Assembly: GCA_018343915.1 (NCBI GenBank) | Contig: JABRWF010000001.1 | Coordinates: 4,960,001-5,024,000, forward strand | Origin: Agroathelia rolfsii | Taxonomy: Eukaryota > Basidiomycota > Agaricomycetes > Amylocorticiales > Amylocorticiaceae | Direction of reading: 5' to 3' | Length of the DNA stretch: 64,000 nt | The notes under the pieces: generated by a model | What the model was told of the DNA's origin: nothing | Database searches by the model: none | What the model saw: only the letters and a program-made list of their open reading frames with translations | In this document: positions 1 to 9,668 of the stretch, in pieces | Numbering within the stretch: position 1 is the first letter of the stretch | Layout: every line of letters begins with the position of its first letter | Translations under genes and position numbers: made by a program

Positions 1-743
1 AGGACAACACCGTGATGGATCACGACCCCAGGATGAGCACGAACCCGCCGTCAAGAGGCATTGAGCCGCGAGGACCGTCCCAGCCGCAAAGACGAGCAAT
101 GGGACAACACCGCGATGGATCACGACCCATAGGACGAGCACAGACACCAGGGGGTGCCAGGCACAACGGCGACGGCCATTCCATCATTGTGCAATCATTT
201 TCATTTGCTCAACATCACCCAGCCCCGGGCTATCGAGCCAAACGTGCGAAGACCAAACCCGCTGCATTTAGCTCAACACAAACAACAAGTCCGGCATAGC
301 ACCAGCAACCAGAAGGTGCCGGCACATGCAGGAATTAACTGCCACGGCCCAATCGCGTGCGCACGGCTGCCGCGATTTCTGTTTTGGATTTTCGGGCACA
401 AGTGGTATCTTGCACTTTTTCATTTCTTTCTCTTCATTCTCATTTCTTATTGCATACACTACTCTACCTACATCTACACTACCTACATAGGATTTTCTTT
501 TCTCTTTGGTTGGATTTCCTTTGGGTTTGATTGCAAGGATTGAGGGGGTGTGTTAGAATGGGCAATCCATGCCTCGATGGGAGTGACGGAGTCACAGTCA
601 CGCTCCGCGTGACTGTAATATGTAGCTACGGATTTTTGTAGTAGTTACTCTATTTGTTTGTCCGCGTACCGCGTCCAAGTACAAGGACAAGCGTAATGCA
701 ATCTTGCTTTTGACTCATTACTGGCTGGCTTGCTTTTCTCACA
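1..743 (+). mobile_element. Short non-coding LTR element, copy A (3' part)
   Basis: This is the 3' part of a short LTR element whose other end lies outside the window. It ends in a 193-bp LTR (551-743, TGTTAG...CTCACA). A purine tract GGATTGAGGGGGTG directly precedes the LTR at 537-550, which fixes plus orientation. The internal part matches, on the opposite strand, the interior of the complete copy at 10945-12453. About 100 bp near the left edge is tandemly repeated: the GGACAACACCG..GATGGATCACGACCC unit occurs at 1-30 and again near 110-130. No frame looks coding. The element sits inside gypsy pol, cutting it just before the integrase zinc-binding region. Confidence 0.8.
551..743 (+). repeat. 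193-bp LTR of short element copy A
   Basis: TG...CA ended repeat of 193 bp. It has the same length as, and is closely similar in inverted orientation to, the two LTRs at 10945-11137 and 12261-12453. Confidence 0.85.
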
Positions 744-2124
744 ATTATGTCATTACGGAGATTAGTGTCACGAGGTACATAAACTTTGCCAAGGTGTAAG
801 ATTAGGCCATTTTCTTCGTTCCATTCTTCTAGTCCTTTCTGCAACTTGACCGGGCCGAGTTCTTTGACCAATCCTAAGGCGTTTGCAATTTCTGCATCTC
901 TGGCTTTACTTCAAATTCAGTCTAGGATGTTCTTTTCCCCCTGTATTTCCACATAGCCTCTCCTAGACGCATTTATTCGGAACAACTTGGGATCTAGAAC
1001 GACCTGGTCCAAATTGTCCTCTTCATCGGATCGTTGAAAGTCTGGACGTCGGGAAAGGGGGTCTATGCGGCCGTTTTCGGATCCTTAGAGGTATGAGATT
1101 GTGAACCGGAATTCGGACAGGAATAATGACCACCTGGCTTGTCGTCTAGTGAGGTTTCGGGCCGTCTTCCAGTATTTGAGGTTCTTGTGGTCGGTTCATA
1201 TCTCGAAAGGGTGAGGTAGGCCTATGAGGTAATGACGCCAGGCATCCAAGGTGCGGATGATTCCCAACATTTCCTTGTCCCAGATATTGTAATTTCGTTC
1301 CGCATCGTTCATTGCTTGGGAAAGAAAAGCAATCGGTCGCCATGTGTTATCTGCTTGTTTCTGGAGAAGTACGGCTCCCGTAGCAAAGTTTGATGCATCA
1401 GTTTTGAGACGAGTTTCCGATGTCTGAGAATAGGCAGCCAGTACCGGTGCTGATGTGAAGGCTTTCTTCAATGTTTCGAACGCTTCTTGTTCCTCAGGAC
1501 CCCATTTCCATTCAGTTTTTCCTGTTAAGCGATCCAGGGGTTTGCAGACTTGGGCGAAGTTCCAAATAAAGCGTCGGTAATAGTTCGCAAGTCCGCGGAA
1601 ACGTCAAACATCAGAAACCTTCTGGGGTACAGGCCACTCCAGAATTGCCTTAACCTTTTCGGGAGTCATCCGGATCGATCCAAAAGAAATTAGTGCACCC
1701 AGGATATCTACTTCAGGAACGTTGTATTCAAATTTCTCGAGGTTTACGAAGAGATCATTTAACTTGAGGATTCCTAGTACTTCTAAAATGCACTCTCGTA
1801 GTTCCGGTTCTGTCTGTGCTCCAATAATGATGTCATCAATGTAGTGTACCAGTCATCCCATCTGATTGAGTTTGTAGAACAAATCATCCATCATAGTTTG
1901 CATTGTTGCTGGTGCATTACATAGTCCAAAGGTCATAACGGTGGGTTCGAAGAGTCCCTTATTGGTTATGAAAGCAGCCTTGTACTCATCTCCTTCTCGA
2001 ATTCGGATGTTGTTAAACCCCCATCTCAGATCAATTTTGCAGAACGTCTTAAATTTGGTCATCTTATCCTGTAGTTCGGAGATAAGGGGGAGGGGATATG
2101 CATTTTCAATTGTTTTGGCATTAA
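744..2124 (-). pseudogene. Ty3/gypsy pol remnant (RT and RNase H)
   Basis: The minus-strand translation shows gypsy RT (INAKTIENAYPLPLISELQD, then FCKIDLRWGFNNIRI), the catalytic YIDD box near 1830, the connection NYYRRFIWNFAQVCKPLD, and RNase H (LKTDASNFATGAVLLQ, near 1370). The linker toward integrase follows (LHLGKVYVPRDTNLRNDIIV) and is cut at 743/744 by the short LTR element. At least five in-frame stops break the frame. Several replace expected Trp or Arg codons, as in MG*LVHYIDD (TGG to TGA), PFEI*TDHKN (TGG to TGA) and SDV*RFRGL (CGA to TGA). It cannot encode a working polyprotein. Confidence 0.85.
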
Positions 2125-2977
2125 TGTCATGAGAAGGGAATTTTCGCCAATTTTTCGGTTATTTTCTTGTATTAGTTGGACTATTATTTAATTAGTTATT
2201 GCATTTCCTTTTCTTTTTCTTTATTTTTCTTATAAAAATTACCCTTTAGGGTGTGGACTGTGGGCAGTGCAAGTGGTCATGTGATTGGCCCTCACGTGTT
2301 CCAAGCTGCACGTCACAGGAGTAATCTCGGGGCTGTGCGTACTTCTATTTTCACCATTACGCACAGCCCAGGAACACAGCCTTCCTTCCCTGAGCAATTC
2401 CTAACGATTACCGGTATCGGTCCGGAAACAGATCTCCACACGGATGCCTGGTGGAGCTAGGGTAAAAGCTCTTTCCCTGCATTGCCACATTTACGCTTCT
2501 ATTTCCCTCTGCACACAGACCATTAAGGCTGCGTACGGACCCTTCAATAGTAGTATAAATAACGCATGTAACTTGTCCTGAAGAGCTCAGCTTCGACCTC
2601 TTTGCCTTCAGGCAAGTAAAGGTTTTGTATTCCATAGATGATTACTAATAACAACTTCGCCTTCAGGGTATATTCTTTTGGCCTAGAGCCAGGTTCCTAG
2701 CCCCTCTCCCTCTCTCTATCTTTCTCTCCCCTCTTCTACTTGTAGGTGGTGAAAATCCCCTAATGTGTGCGTGTAAACTTAAGAGCATCGAGTATAAGTG
2801 AGATAATGGAGTACCCGGCGCATCCCCAATAGATTAGGGAATTGCGTAGCTGTGGGAAACCTCATTTATAGGTACTTCATAAAGACTTAATACGTTAAGA
2901 AGGGCATTTATTGCACTTGAAGTCATTTGTGGGTGTTGACCTGTGATTTCATCAAGTCAAGGAGTGTACCCTTGACA
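2125..2977 (+). repeat. Solo LTR of a related gypsy family
   Basis: This 853-bp insertion begins TGTCA and ends TGACA and is flanked by the 5-bp duplication ATTAA (2120-2124 and 2978-2982). Removing it rejoins gypsy RT codons (QDYRKLN to AKTIENAYPLP). It resembles the 862-bp LTR at 10674-13049 along its length, for example the CTTTGCCTTCAGGCAAGTA block and the CCTGAAG-rich middle. It carries a TATAAAT box at 2554-2560. It is read as a solo LTR left by recombination between the two LTRs of a full element. Confidence 0.8.
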
Positions 2978-2982
2978 ATTAA

Positions 2983-3035
2983 GCTTTCGATAGTCTTGGA
3001 CAGGTCAAAGGGAGCCATTCTTTTTTGGGACAAAG
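2983..3035 (-). pseudogene. Ty3/gypsy RT scrap (FVPKKNGSL motif)
   Basis: Minus-strand translation reads HFVPKKNGSL*PVQDYRKLN, RT motif 1 and 2 of gypsy elements, with one Arg codon turned into TGA. It joins in frame to the RT at 2124 once the solo LTR is removed. Its other side abuts the copia 5' LTR. Confidence 0.8.
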
Positions 3036-3382
3036 TGTTGTGATACAAGCAGTATGGACTATAATGTTTATATATGCTAATCATGCTTGTGTTCCATTTC
3101 ATTTCATTTCATTTATTCATTTACTCCCTTACTCTAATTTCGTACGAATACGGTACATATTATTTTACTTCCGGTGTCATGTGACTGACGCGTCTATTCC
3201 TCCACCGTTTTCTCCTTTGACACACTTCAGTTCATTACAATAAACTGAAGTGTGAGTACCTTGTTATATTTCCTTATTTCCTTTTCATATGCTCATTATT
3301 CCTATAGTTAATATTGGCATTAGGTACTTACTATAGTTCATTACAATAAACTGAAGTTTAATATTGGCATTAGCATTTTACA
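3036..3382 (+). repeat. Copia 5' LTR (347 bp)
   Basis: TGTTGTGATAC...ATTTTACA direct repeat, matched over its full length by 9322-9668 with one visible mismatch. It contains TTTCATTTCATTTCA microsatellite units and an internal ATTACAATAAACTGAAGT duplication. Confidence 0.93.
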
Positions 3383-3395
3383 GGTTATGAGTCCC
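3383..3395 (+). promoter_or_regulatory. Copia primer binding site, initiator tRNA-Met anticodon-arm type
   Basis: GGTTATGAGTCCC directly follows the LTR. Its complement reads GGGACTCATAACC, which fits the anticodon stem-loop of eukaryotic initiator tRNA-Met (CAU anticodon within GGGCTCATAACC) with one mismatch. Drosophila copia is known to prime from an internal fragment of this tRNA. The gag ATG (3387) lies inside the site. Confidence 0.6.
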
Positions 3396-4685
3396 TTAAC
3401 CGCCTCCACCCCAACCACCACCAAATCTTCTACAATACGCGTCACGAAGCTAGAAGAAGATGGCGAGAATTGGATGCTCTATTCCCGCCAACTCATCTCA
3501 TTCATTACTGCACGTGGCTGGAAGCGTTACCTTGATGGTCGCAAAGCCCCCCCTAAGCTCCCTGTTGCAACAGCCGATGAGAAGGGGCAACCTATGGTGG
3601 TACTAGCATCAGAAATGGATGAATATGAGACAAAATTCAATGAGTGGGAACGGAAGGATGAAGCCGTACGTACAGTGCTGTACCAGACAGTACCTGAGGT
3701 GTTGCAAGTGGACATGGTTAGCTGCACGACAGCAGCAGCCATGTGGCAGTACCTACGCGATTGTTTCGATGAAGACGACGAGCTTATCCAAGGTGTGTAC
3801 CTGCGTCAAATATACACAACGCAGTGTGCAGAGGGTGACGACCCACAAACCACAATCGACGAGATGCAACGGCTGCGACAGAAGTTAGCGCACTCTGGCG
3901 GAACAATTGGTGACAAGGAATACGCAGTGGCAATCATGCAGGCTATGCCTCAATCCTACCACGCATCCCTCCAAGCCTATCGGCAGAACCAGCGACAGGG
4001 CAAGGTTGCCCTTACATCCACCGACATCATTCGCGCTATTCGGCAGATGGCACAGGACGACAAGAACCTACAAAAGAGCACGTCATTAGCCTCTGCCACA
4101 GCACTTCACGCACATGCATGGCAATCGTCAAATGCCAAACCATCAGGGAACTCCCCTGGTTGCCAGAACTGTGGGCGACCAGGGCATGCCAAAGAGACAT
4201 GTTGGCGGAAAGGAGGAGGCCTAGAAGGCCAGGGTCCAAAGCAAAGGTCGAAATCGAAAGGAAAAGCATCTGCGAACATAGCCGTAGTGGGCGCAGAACC
4301 CAGCAGAAACGGTGAAGATGAAAGCGAGTACGCATTTGCAGTAGCAACAAGCTTTGCTGCAGTATCGAGATCGACAGTGCCTAAGGAGGGTGATGTATGG
4401 ATTCTGGATTCAGGAGCATCGAGGCACCTGGACCCAAATAAGAACAACTTCATCACGTACCGAGAGATCCCCCCTATGCCAATCACATCCGCTGAAGGAG
4501 GCACATTCTATGCCATTGGCGAGGGCGAAGTACCCATTCAAGCAAAGACGGAGACGGGGAGCGTTATCCTACGACTCCGCAAGGTGCTATATGCACCAAC
4601 AATGCCATTTGCGCTTACACTGAGTGACAAAACTGTCTCAATGTTTGCATTTTTTACAATTTTTGATCTATATCTCCAGAAATAA
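3387..4685 (+). CDS. gag: Copia Gag and protease part of gag-pol (5' segment)
   Basis: True element sequence runs from the ATG at 3387 to 4617; the last codons to 4685 are read into the transposon. The N-terminal half is a Gag of the UBN2/DUF4219 type (ENWMLYSRQL near residue 28, then WKRYLDG). A CCHC zinc knuckle (CQNCGRPGHAKETC) lies near residue 259, which packages element RNA. An aspartic protease active site (WILDSGASRHL) follows near residue 337. Removing 4618-6240 (transposon plus one TA) continues this frame into the integrase segment, giving 1435 codons in total including the stop. No internal stop occurs in the copia part. Confidence 0.92.
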   Translation: MSPLTASTPTTTKSSTIRVTKLEEDGENWMLYSRQLISFITARGWKRYLDGRKAPPKLPVATADEKGQPMVVLASEMDEYETKFNEWERKDEAVRTVLYQTVPEVLQVDMVSCTTAAAMWQYLRDCFDEDDELIQGVYLRQIYTTQCAEGDDPQTTIDEMQRLRQKLAHSGGTIGDKEYAVAIMQAMPQSYHASLQAYRQNQRQGKVALTSTDIIRAIRQMAQDDKNLQKSTSLASATALHAHAWQSSNAKPSGNSPGCQNCGRPGHAKETCWRKGGGLEGQGPKQRSKSKGKASANIAVVGAEPSRNGEDESEYAFAVATSFAAVSRSTVPKEGDVWILDSGASRHLDPNKNNFITYREIPPMPITSAEGGTFYAIGEGEVPIQAKTETGSVILRLRKVLYAPTMPFALTLSDKTVSMFAFFTIFDLYLQK

Positions 4686-4828
4686 AATACTTAAAATTAT
4701 ACTAAAAATACTCCTATCAAGTATACTATATCTGCTTTAAATCAAGCCCTGGGTCATGTGATTTGGTCAATAAACCATAGAGTTATGTATTATTCTTTCA
4801 AGGGGTATCATTGAGACAGTTTTGTTGC
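4618..4828 (+). repeat. Left 211-bp terminal inverted repeat
   Basis: Pairs with 6028-6238. The outer end GTGACAAAACTGTCTCAATG (4624-4643) recurs inverted at the inner edge (4809-4828), so each long repeat is bounded by facing copies of the same roughly 20-bp motif. Confidence 0.9.
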
Positions 4829-4859
4829 TGACATTTTCAAAATACAAATTTTATTAAAT

Positions 4860-5876
4860 TTAGTATCTAGTATATCCTCCTTTTGCTTTTATCACCTCTG
4901 CCACCCTTCTAGGCATACTCTCAATCAACTTTTGACAAACAGATACTAGAATAGCATCCCACTCCTTCTCTATCCTCTCCCAAAGCCTAGTAAGTAATGA
5001 TGTAGACTTATCATAGTCTGCCAGCTTTCTTTTGAGGTGATCCCATAGATGCTCAATAGGATTGAGGTCTGGGGAGTTAGCAGGCCACTCCATAACTTCC
5101 AATTCATGGTTTTCAAACCATTTCATGGCTAGTTTGCTCTTATGTTTAGGGTCATTATCCTGCTGAAATATAGTATTATTAGTATTTTTACCCCATAACT
5201 CCATACTATCCTGGAGTTCATCCTCTAAAATAGACACATAGACTTCTGAGTCCATTTTCCCAATAATCCTGGTTGCATATCCAGCCCTATCCCATCCAAA
5301 ACATCCCCACAACATAATGTTTCCACCACCAAACTTTTGTGTTCCCTGAACCAACCTATCACTAAGCCCTTCTCCCTTCTTTTTCTACACCCATTTCCTT
5401 CCATCAAACCCAATCCTATTGATCTTAGTCTCATCAGACCAGATCACCCTCTTCCAGTCCTCCAGAGTCCAGTGCTGGTGCTCAAGAGCAAAGTTTAATC
5501 TAGCCCTTTTATGATGAGGCTTAAGATTAGAACTTTTTTTCTTGGTTACAGCCTTTAAACCCTGCTCCCTTAGTCTCCTACACATGGTTTGGGTAGACAC
5601 AGACTCCCCAAGTGTGTTTTTAAGGGCTTTAGTCACATCCATAGTAGTATCAGCCTGACCAGAGCTAATAAGACGGATGGAATGGCATATAGTAGTAGAG
5701 GAAAGCTTAGAGAGATGGCCTCCTAAGCTTTTAGAAAGGTGGGGACAGTGTTTAGAACATATTCTGCTAACAGAAGAATGGGATACACCAGTAGCTTTAG
5801 CAATATCCCTAGCAGAATGATGTTTATTAAGCAAGCAGATAACATCAAGGACTTGTTAATTGGATAAAGGTTTCAT
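4860..5876 (-). pseudogene. Tc1-like DD34E transposase, two nonsense codons
   Basis: The minus-strand frame from the ATG at 5876 to the stop at 4860 spans 338 codons, the usual length for Tc1 transposases. It has an N-terminal helix-turn-helix (LNKHHSARDIAKATGVSHSS), a first catalytic Asp in VIWSDETKINR, a second in FQQDNDPKHKS, and the Glu in NSPDLNPIEHLW. The spacing between the second Asp and the Glu is 34 residues (DD34E). Two in-frame stops break it: TAA at codon 7, probably from CAA (Gln), and TAG about 30 codons before the MVQGTQKFGGG segment, probably from TGG (Trp). Both can be C-to-T changes on one strand or the other. The protein would cut and paste the element at TA sites; this copy is dead. 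Confidence 0.92.
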
Positions 5877-6027
5877 AGTAGTATAGAGATGATGGTGGTA
5901 GCAGTTTAAGAGTTGTTTGTGTTTATTTGTACTAAATAGGGGGTATTTAAATGTGTGTTGGCACTGCTTACATAATTAGTATAGTATAACTTGTGTTTTA
6001 CTATAAAAAGTATATTTCAATTAAGTG

Positions 6028-6238
6028 GCAACAAAACTGTCTCAATGATACCCCTTGAAAGAATAATACATTACTCTATGGTTTATTGACCAAATCACAT
6101 GACCTAGGGCTCAATTTAAAGCAGATATGGTATACTTGATAGGAGTATTTTTAGTATAATTTTAAGTATTTTATTTCTGGAGATATAGATCAAAAGTTGT
6201 AAAAAATGCAAACATTGAGACGGTTTTGTCACTTAGTA
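6028..6238 (-). repeat. Right 211-bp terminal inverted repeat
   Basis: Inverted match of 4618-4828 with a few substitutions, for example CGGTTTTG against CAAAACTG in the outer 20 bp. Confidence 0.9.
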
Positions 6239-6240
6239 TA

Positions 6241-9200
6241 TATCAATTAGCGCGATGCTGAAGGCCCGGTTCCCCGTTCGTTTTGAGGCAGACCGTGCCG
6301 CACATATCTTTACGCCTTCGGATGACCACATTTTGCGAATCCCTGATAAGGACGGCTTATTCCACATTGAGACCTTACCAATGGAGAAGAAGGACTCACC
6401 AAAGGCCACCGCTATGGCCGCCGTACCTAGAACTCGCATGACGATGAAGGAGTTTCACCGTCAAATGGGCCATGCTGGTGCAAATGCACTACAGAAGATG
6501 GTTAGAGATGGCATCGTCGAGGGAATCGAGCTCATAGACAGTGAGCTACCTACCTGCACCACATGCATCCAGGCTAAGCAAACTCGGCAACCCTACCCTG
6601 ATGAACGGTCAAGCCCACAATGCAAGCGATATGGCGAACGAGTTCACTCGGATGTCTGGGGCCCAGCACCAATCCAGTCGATGGGCGGCAAGTCATACAT
6701 GTGCTCGTTCATTGATGACTATACGGACGAGGCCATGATCTATTTCATGCCAGCAAAGTCAGACACTTTTGATAAGTACAAGACTTACGAAGCCTGGGTC
6801 AAGGTTCAACGCAATGCTCCCAATATCAAAGAACTCCAATCCGATCGAGGGGGAGAGTACACCAGCACCAAGTTCAACAAGCACCTTGCAGCAGCTGGGA
6901 CCGTTTGCCGACTCGCCGTTCATGATTTGTCACCACAAAATGGCAAGGCTGAGCGCCTTAATCGCACAATCGCCAAGCACATGCGTGCAATGCTGCTCAA
7001 CGCTAGCCTACCGCAATCCCTCTGGGCAGAGGCCATGCGGCATGTGATCTGGCTACGAAACCGGACCACAACAGCAAAGACCGCGGGCACAACGCCGTAT
7101 GAGCGAGCAACAGGACAGAAACCTGACCTGTCACAGCTACGACGCTTCGGTGAGACTGCATGGGTAAAGCTTGAAGGCACGAACAAGCTTGAGGTGAAAT
7201 CGATGGTTGGAAAATGGCTAGGATGGGATGTCGAGAGCAAAGGCCATCGAATTTACTGGCCACTAAGCCGTAAGATTTCCATCAAACGGAACGTATGCTT
7301 CGAACAACCTATTGCGACCGTGCACGTTGAGGGGGAGCCAACAGATGAGTCCAACAGTGACGATCGCCCTAGAAAAGCAACGAGCACAGAATCAAGCCGA
7401 CCAGTCACAACCGTAAAGACCTCCGAGCCAGAGGGGAGAGGGGGAGCACCAGTCAACCCACAGATCATCCCATTACCCCCTTCGCCCATAGCCGACCTAT
7501 CAAAAGATGTGTCAGATGATGCTGCCAGCAAGCAACCGGCAACCGGCAGAGTCGAGTCACCGGCACCTAGACGCAGTGAACGTGAACGTAAGCCGTCCGC
7601 ACGCGCACGAGAGGCTGTCGAGAGCTCGAAACCGAAAACCAAAGCCAAAGCAGTTGCTCAGGCAGCTGTAATCTACGGCGATGCCGACGAATGGATCATT
7701 GACGACAACGAGGTTGACGCCCCAGAAACAATTGCGTTAGCTGCTATGGCAGGAGATGAGCCAAGTATCAAACAGGCACTAGCAGGCCCAGACAGAGACA
7801 GATGGGTAGAAGCCTGTGAAGCCGAGCTAGAGGCATTGAAACGAACCAAGACGTTCGAGCTGGTTGAGAAGCCGCAGGGAGCCAACGTGGTTGGCAATAC
7901 ATGGGTCCTACGACGCAAGCGCGACGAAAACAATAACGTCATCAAATACAAGGCCCGCCTTTGCGCGCAAGGCTTCAGCCAAATCCCCGGCATCGATTTC
8001 AATGAAACCGCCGCTCCCACCGCTCGTCCTGCTTCACTTCGCCTCATTCTGGCTATTGCTGCTATTGACGATCTCGAGCTTCATCAAATCGACTTCAAGA
8101 ATGCATACCTCAATGCAGAACTCGAAGACACCGTCTACATGCGTCAACCCGACGGTTTCAAATCACCTGACAAGCCGCATTTCGTCTGGCGGCTAAAGAA
8201 GGCGCTGTATGGGTTGAAACAGGCAGGGCACGAGTGGTACAGGAAGGTACGAGCTCTTTTCGAGAGTCTCGGACTCACGCGCTCGGGGTACAACCCCGCT
8301 GTCTTTCTTAGGATCACCCCCGAGTCCTCAATCATCGTCGCAATTCATGTCGATGATTGCACTATCGCCGCTACCTCACCCGCGCTCATGACGAGCTTCA
8401 AGAAGCGTCTCAGCAACGCATACAAACTTAGCGATCTTGGGGAGATTCGTTTTCTCCTGGGATATGAAATTCATCGTGACCGCCCAAATCGCCGCCTCAC
8501 TATGAAGCAGACGGCGTACATCGACCAGATCATTGACCGCGCAGGCATGAACGATGCCAGCGACGCTTTTGTCCCCATGGACCCACACGCTTGTCTCAGC
8601 ACTTACAATATCACGGCCGACGACCGGGAATTCATGCAAGACAAACCTTACGCCATGCTAGTAGGTTCTGCTATGTATGCTGCCGTCGGAACGCGTCCAG
8701 ACATCGCATTTGCAATGTCCCAGCTCACTCGGGTCCTATCTGACCCATCGCATGCTCACTGGACCGCCGTCCGCCGTCTCATTCGATACCTCAAGACAAC
8801 GCGCTCACTCGCGCTCACATTCAGTGCAGAGGATCACCAGGGCCTTGTTGCGTACACAGACGCCGATTGGGCTAGCCAGGACGACCGGCACTCAATATCC
8901 GGTGCCGTCTTTATGTACGGGGGAGCCGCCGTTAGCTGGTCCGCCCGCCGTCAGTCTCTTATCGCCCTTTCCACTTGCGAGGCCGAATATATCGCAGCCT
9001 CGGATACCTACCGCGAGCTTATCTGGCTCCGGTCTCTCCTCCGCGAACTCACCAATCATGAATACGGCCACAAAACCGCCGTCTTGTTATGCGATAATCA
9101 GGCCGCTATCAAGCTGGCTCACAACGGACTGTACAGTGCGCGCACCAAGCACATCGACATCCGTTACCATAACATTCGCGAGGCGATCGAAACCGGTCAT

Positions 9201-9314
9201 TTCGACATGGTCTACATCAACACCAACAAAATGGCGGCAGACCTTTTCACAAAGGCGCTCGGGCAGTCGAAATTGGACTACTTCAAGCATATGATTGGAC
9301 TGAATCCTGCTTGA
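6241..9314 (+). CDS. pol: Copia integrase, reverse transcriptase and RNase H (3' segment of gag-pol)
   Basis: The frame continues the gag-protease segment across the transposon; the first ATG inside it is 6255. In order it has the zinc-binding pre-integrase domain (FHRQMGHAG...CTTCIQAK, about 6450-6590), the integrase core with D, D and E in HSDVWG, LQSDRGGEYTS and SPQNGKAERLN (6640-7000), and a low-complexity linker rich in Ser, Pro and Lys. Reverse transcriptase follows (KARLCAQGFSQ, FKNAYLNAELED, then AIHVDDCTIAA near 8345, a variant of YVDD), and then RNase H (YTDADWASQD, TCEAEYIAASD, CDNQAAIKLAHNG). The stop at 9312-9314 overlaps the purine tract before the 3' LTR. All catalytic residues are present and no stop interrupts, so the element was intact before the transposon landed. 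Confidence 0.93.
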
Positions 9315-9321
9315 GGGGGAG
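9313..9321 (+). other. Copia polypurine tract
   Basis: GAGGGGGAG immediately before the 3' LTR, the expected primer for plus-strand synthesis. It overlaps the pol stop codon. Confidence 0.8.
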
Positions 9322-9668
9322 TGTTGTGATACAAGCAGTATGGACTATAATGTTTATATATGCTAATCATGCTTGTGTTCCATTTCATTTCATTTCATTT
9401 ATTCATTTACTCTCTTACTCTAATTTCGTACGAATACGGTACATATTATTTTACTTCCGGTGTCATGTGACTGACGCGTCTATTCCTCCACCGTTTTCTC
9501 CTTTGACACACTTCAGTTCATTACAATAAACTGAAGTGTGAGTACCTTGTTATATTTCCTTATTTCCTTTTCATATGCTCATTATTCCTATAGTTAATAT
9601 TGGCATTAGGTACTTACTATAGTTCATTACAATAAACTGAAGTTTAATATTGGCATTAGCATTTTACA
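9322..9668 (+). repeat. Copia 3' LTR (347 bp)
   Basis: Direct repeat of 3036-3382, preceded by the purine tract. It ends ...GCATTTTACA, after which gypsy gag sequence resumes on minus. Confidence 0.93.

Larger units (their letters stand above)
4618..6238 (-). mobile_element. Tc1/mariner-family DNA transposon, 1621 bp
   Basis: The element is flanked by TA (4616-4617 and 6239-6240), the standard Tc1/mariner target duplication. Its ends are 211-bp terminal inverted repeats (4618-4828 and 6028-6238) that match almost throughout. It carries one transposase reading frame on minus with two stops. It is the youngest insertion in this nest, because it lies within the copia element. It must have been moved by transposase supplied in trans, or decayed after landing. 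Confidence 0.93.
3036..9668 (+). mobile_element. Ty1/copia retrotransposon, split by a Tc1-like element
   Basis: The 347-bp LTRs at 3036-3382 and 9322-9668 differ at one position that I can see (C/T in the TTACTCYCTTACTC stretch), so the insertion is recent. Between them lie a primer site, one long gag-pol frame interrupted only by the transposon at 4618-6238, and a purine tract GAGGGGGAG before the 3' LTR. Domain order protease, integrase, RT, RNase H is that of Ty1/copia. The flanking 5-mers differ (CAAAG left, CGGAT right), so the ends do not show a target duplication. Confidence 0.93.
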
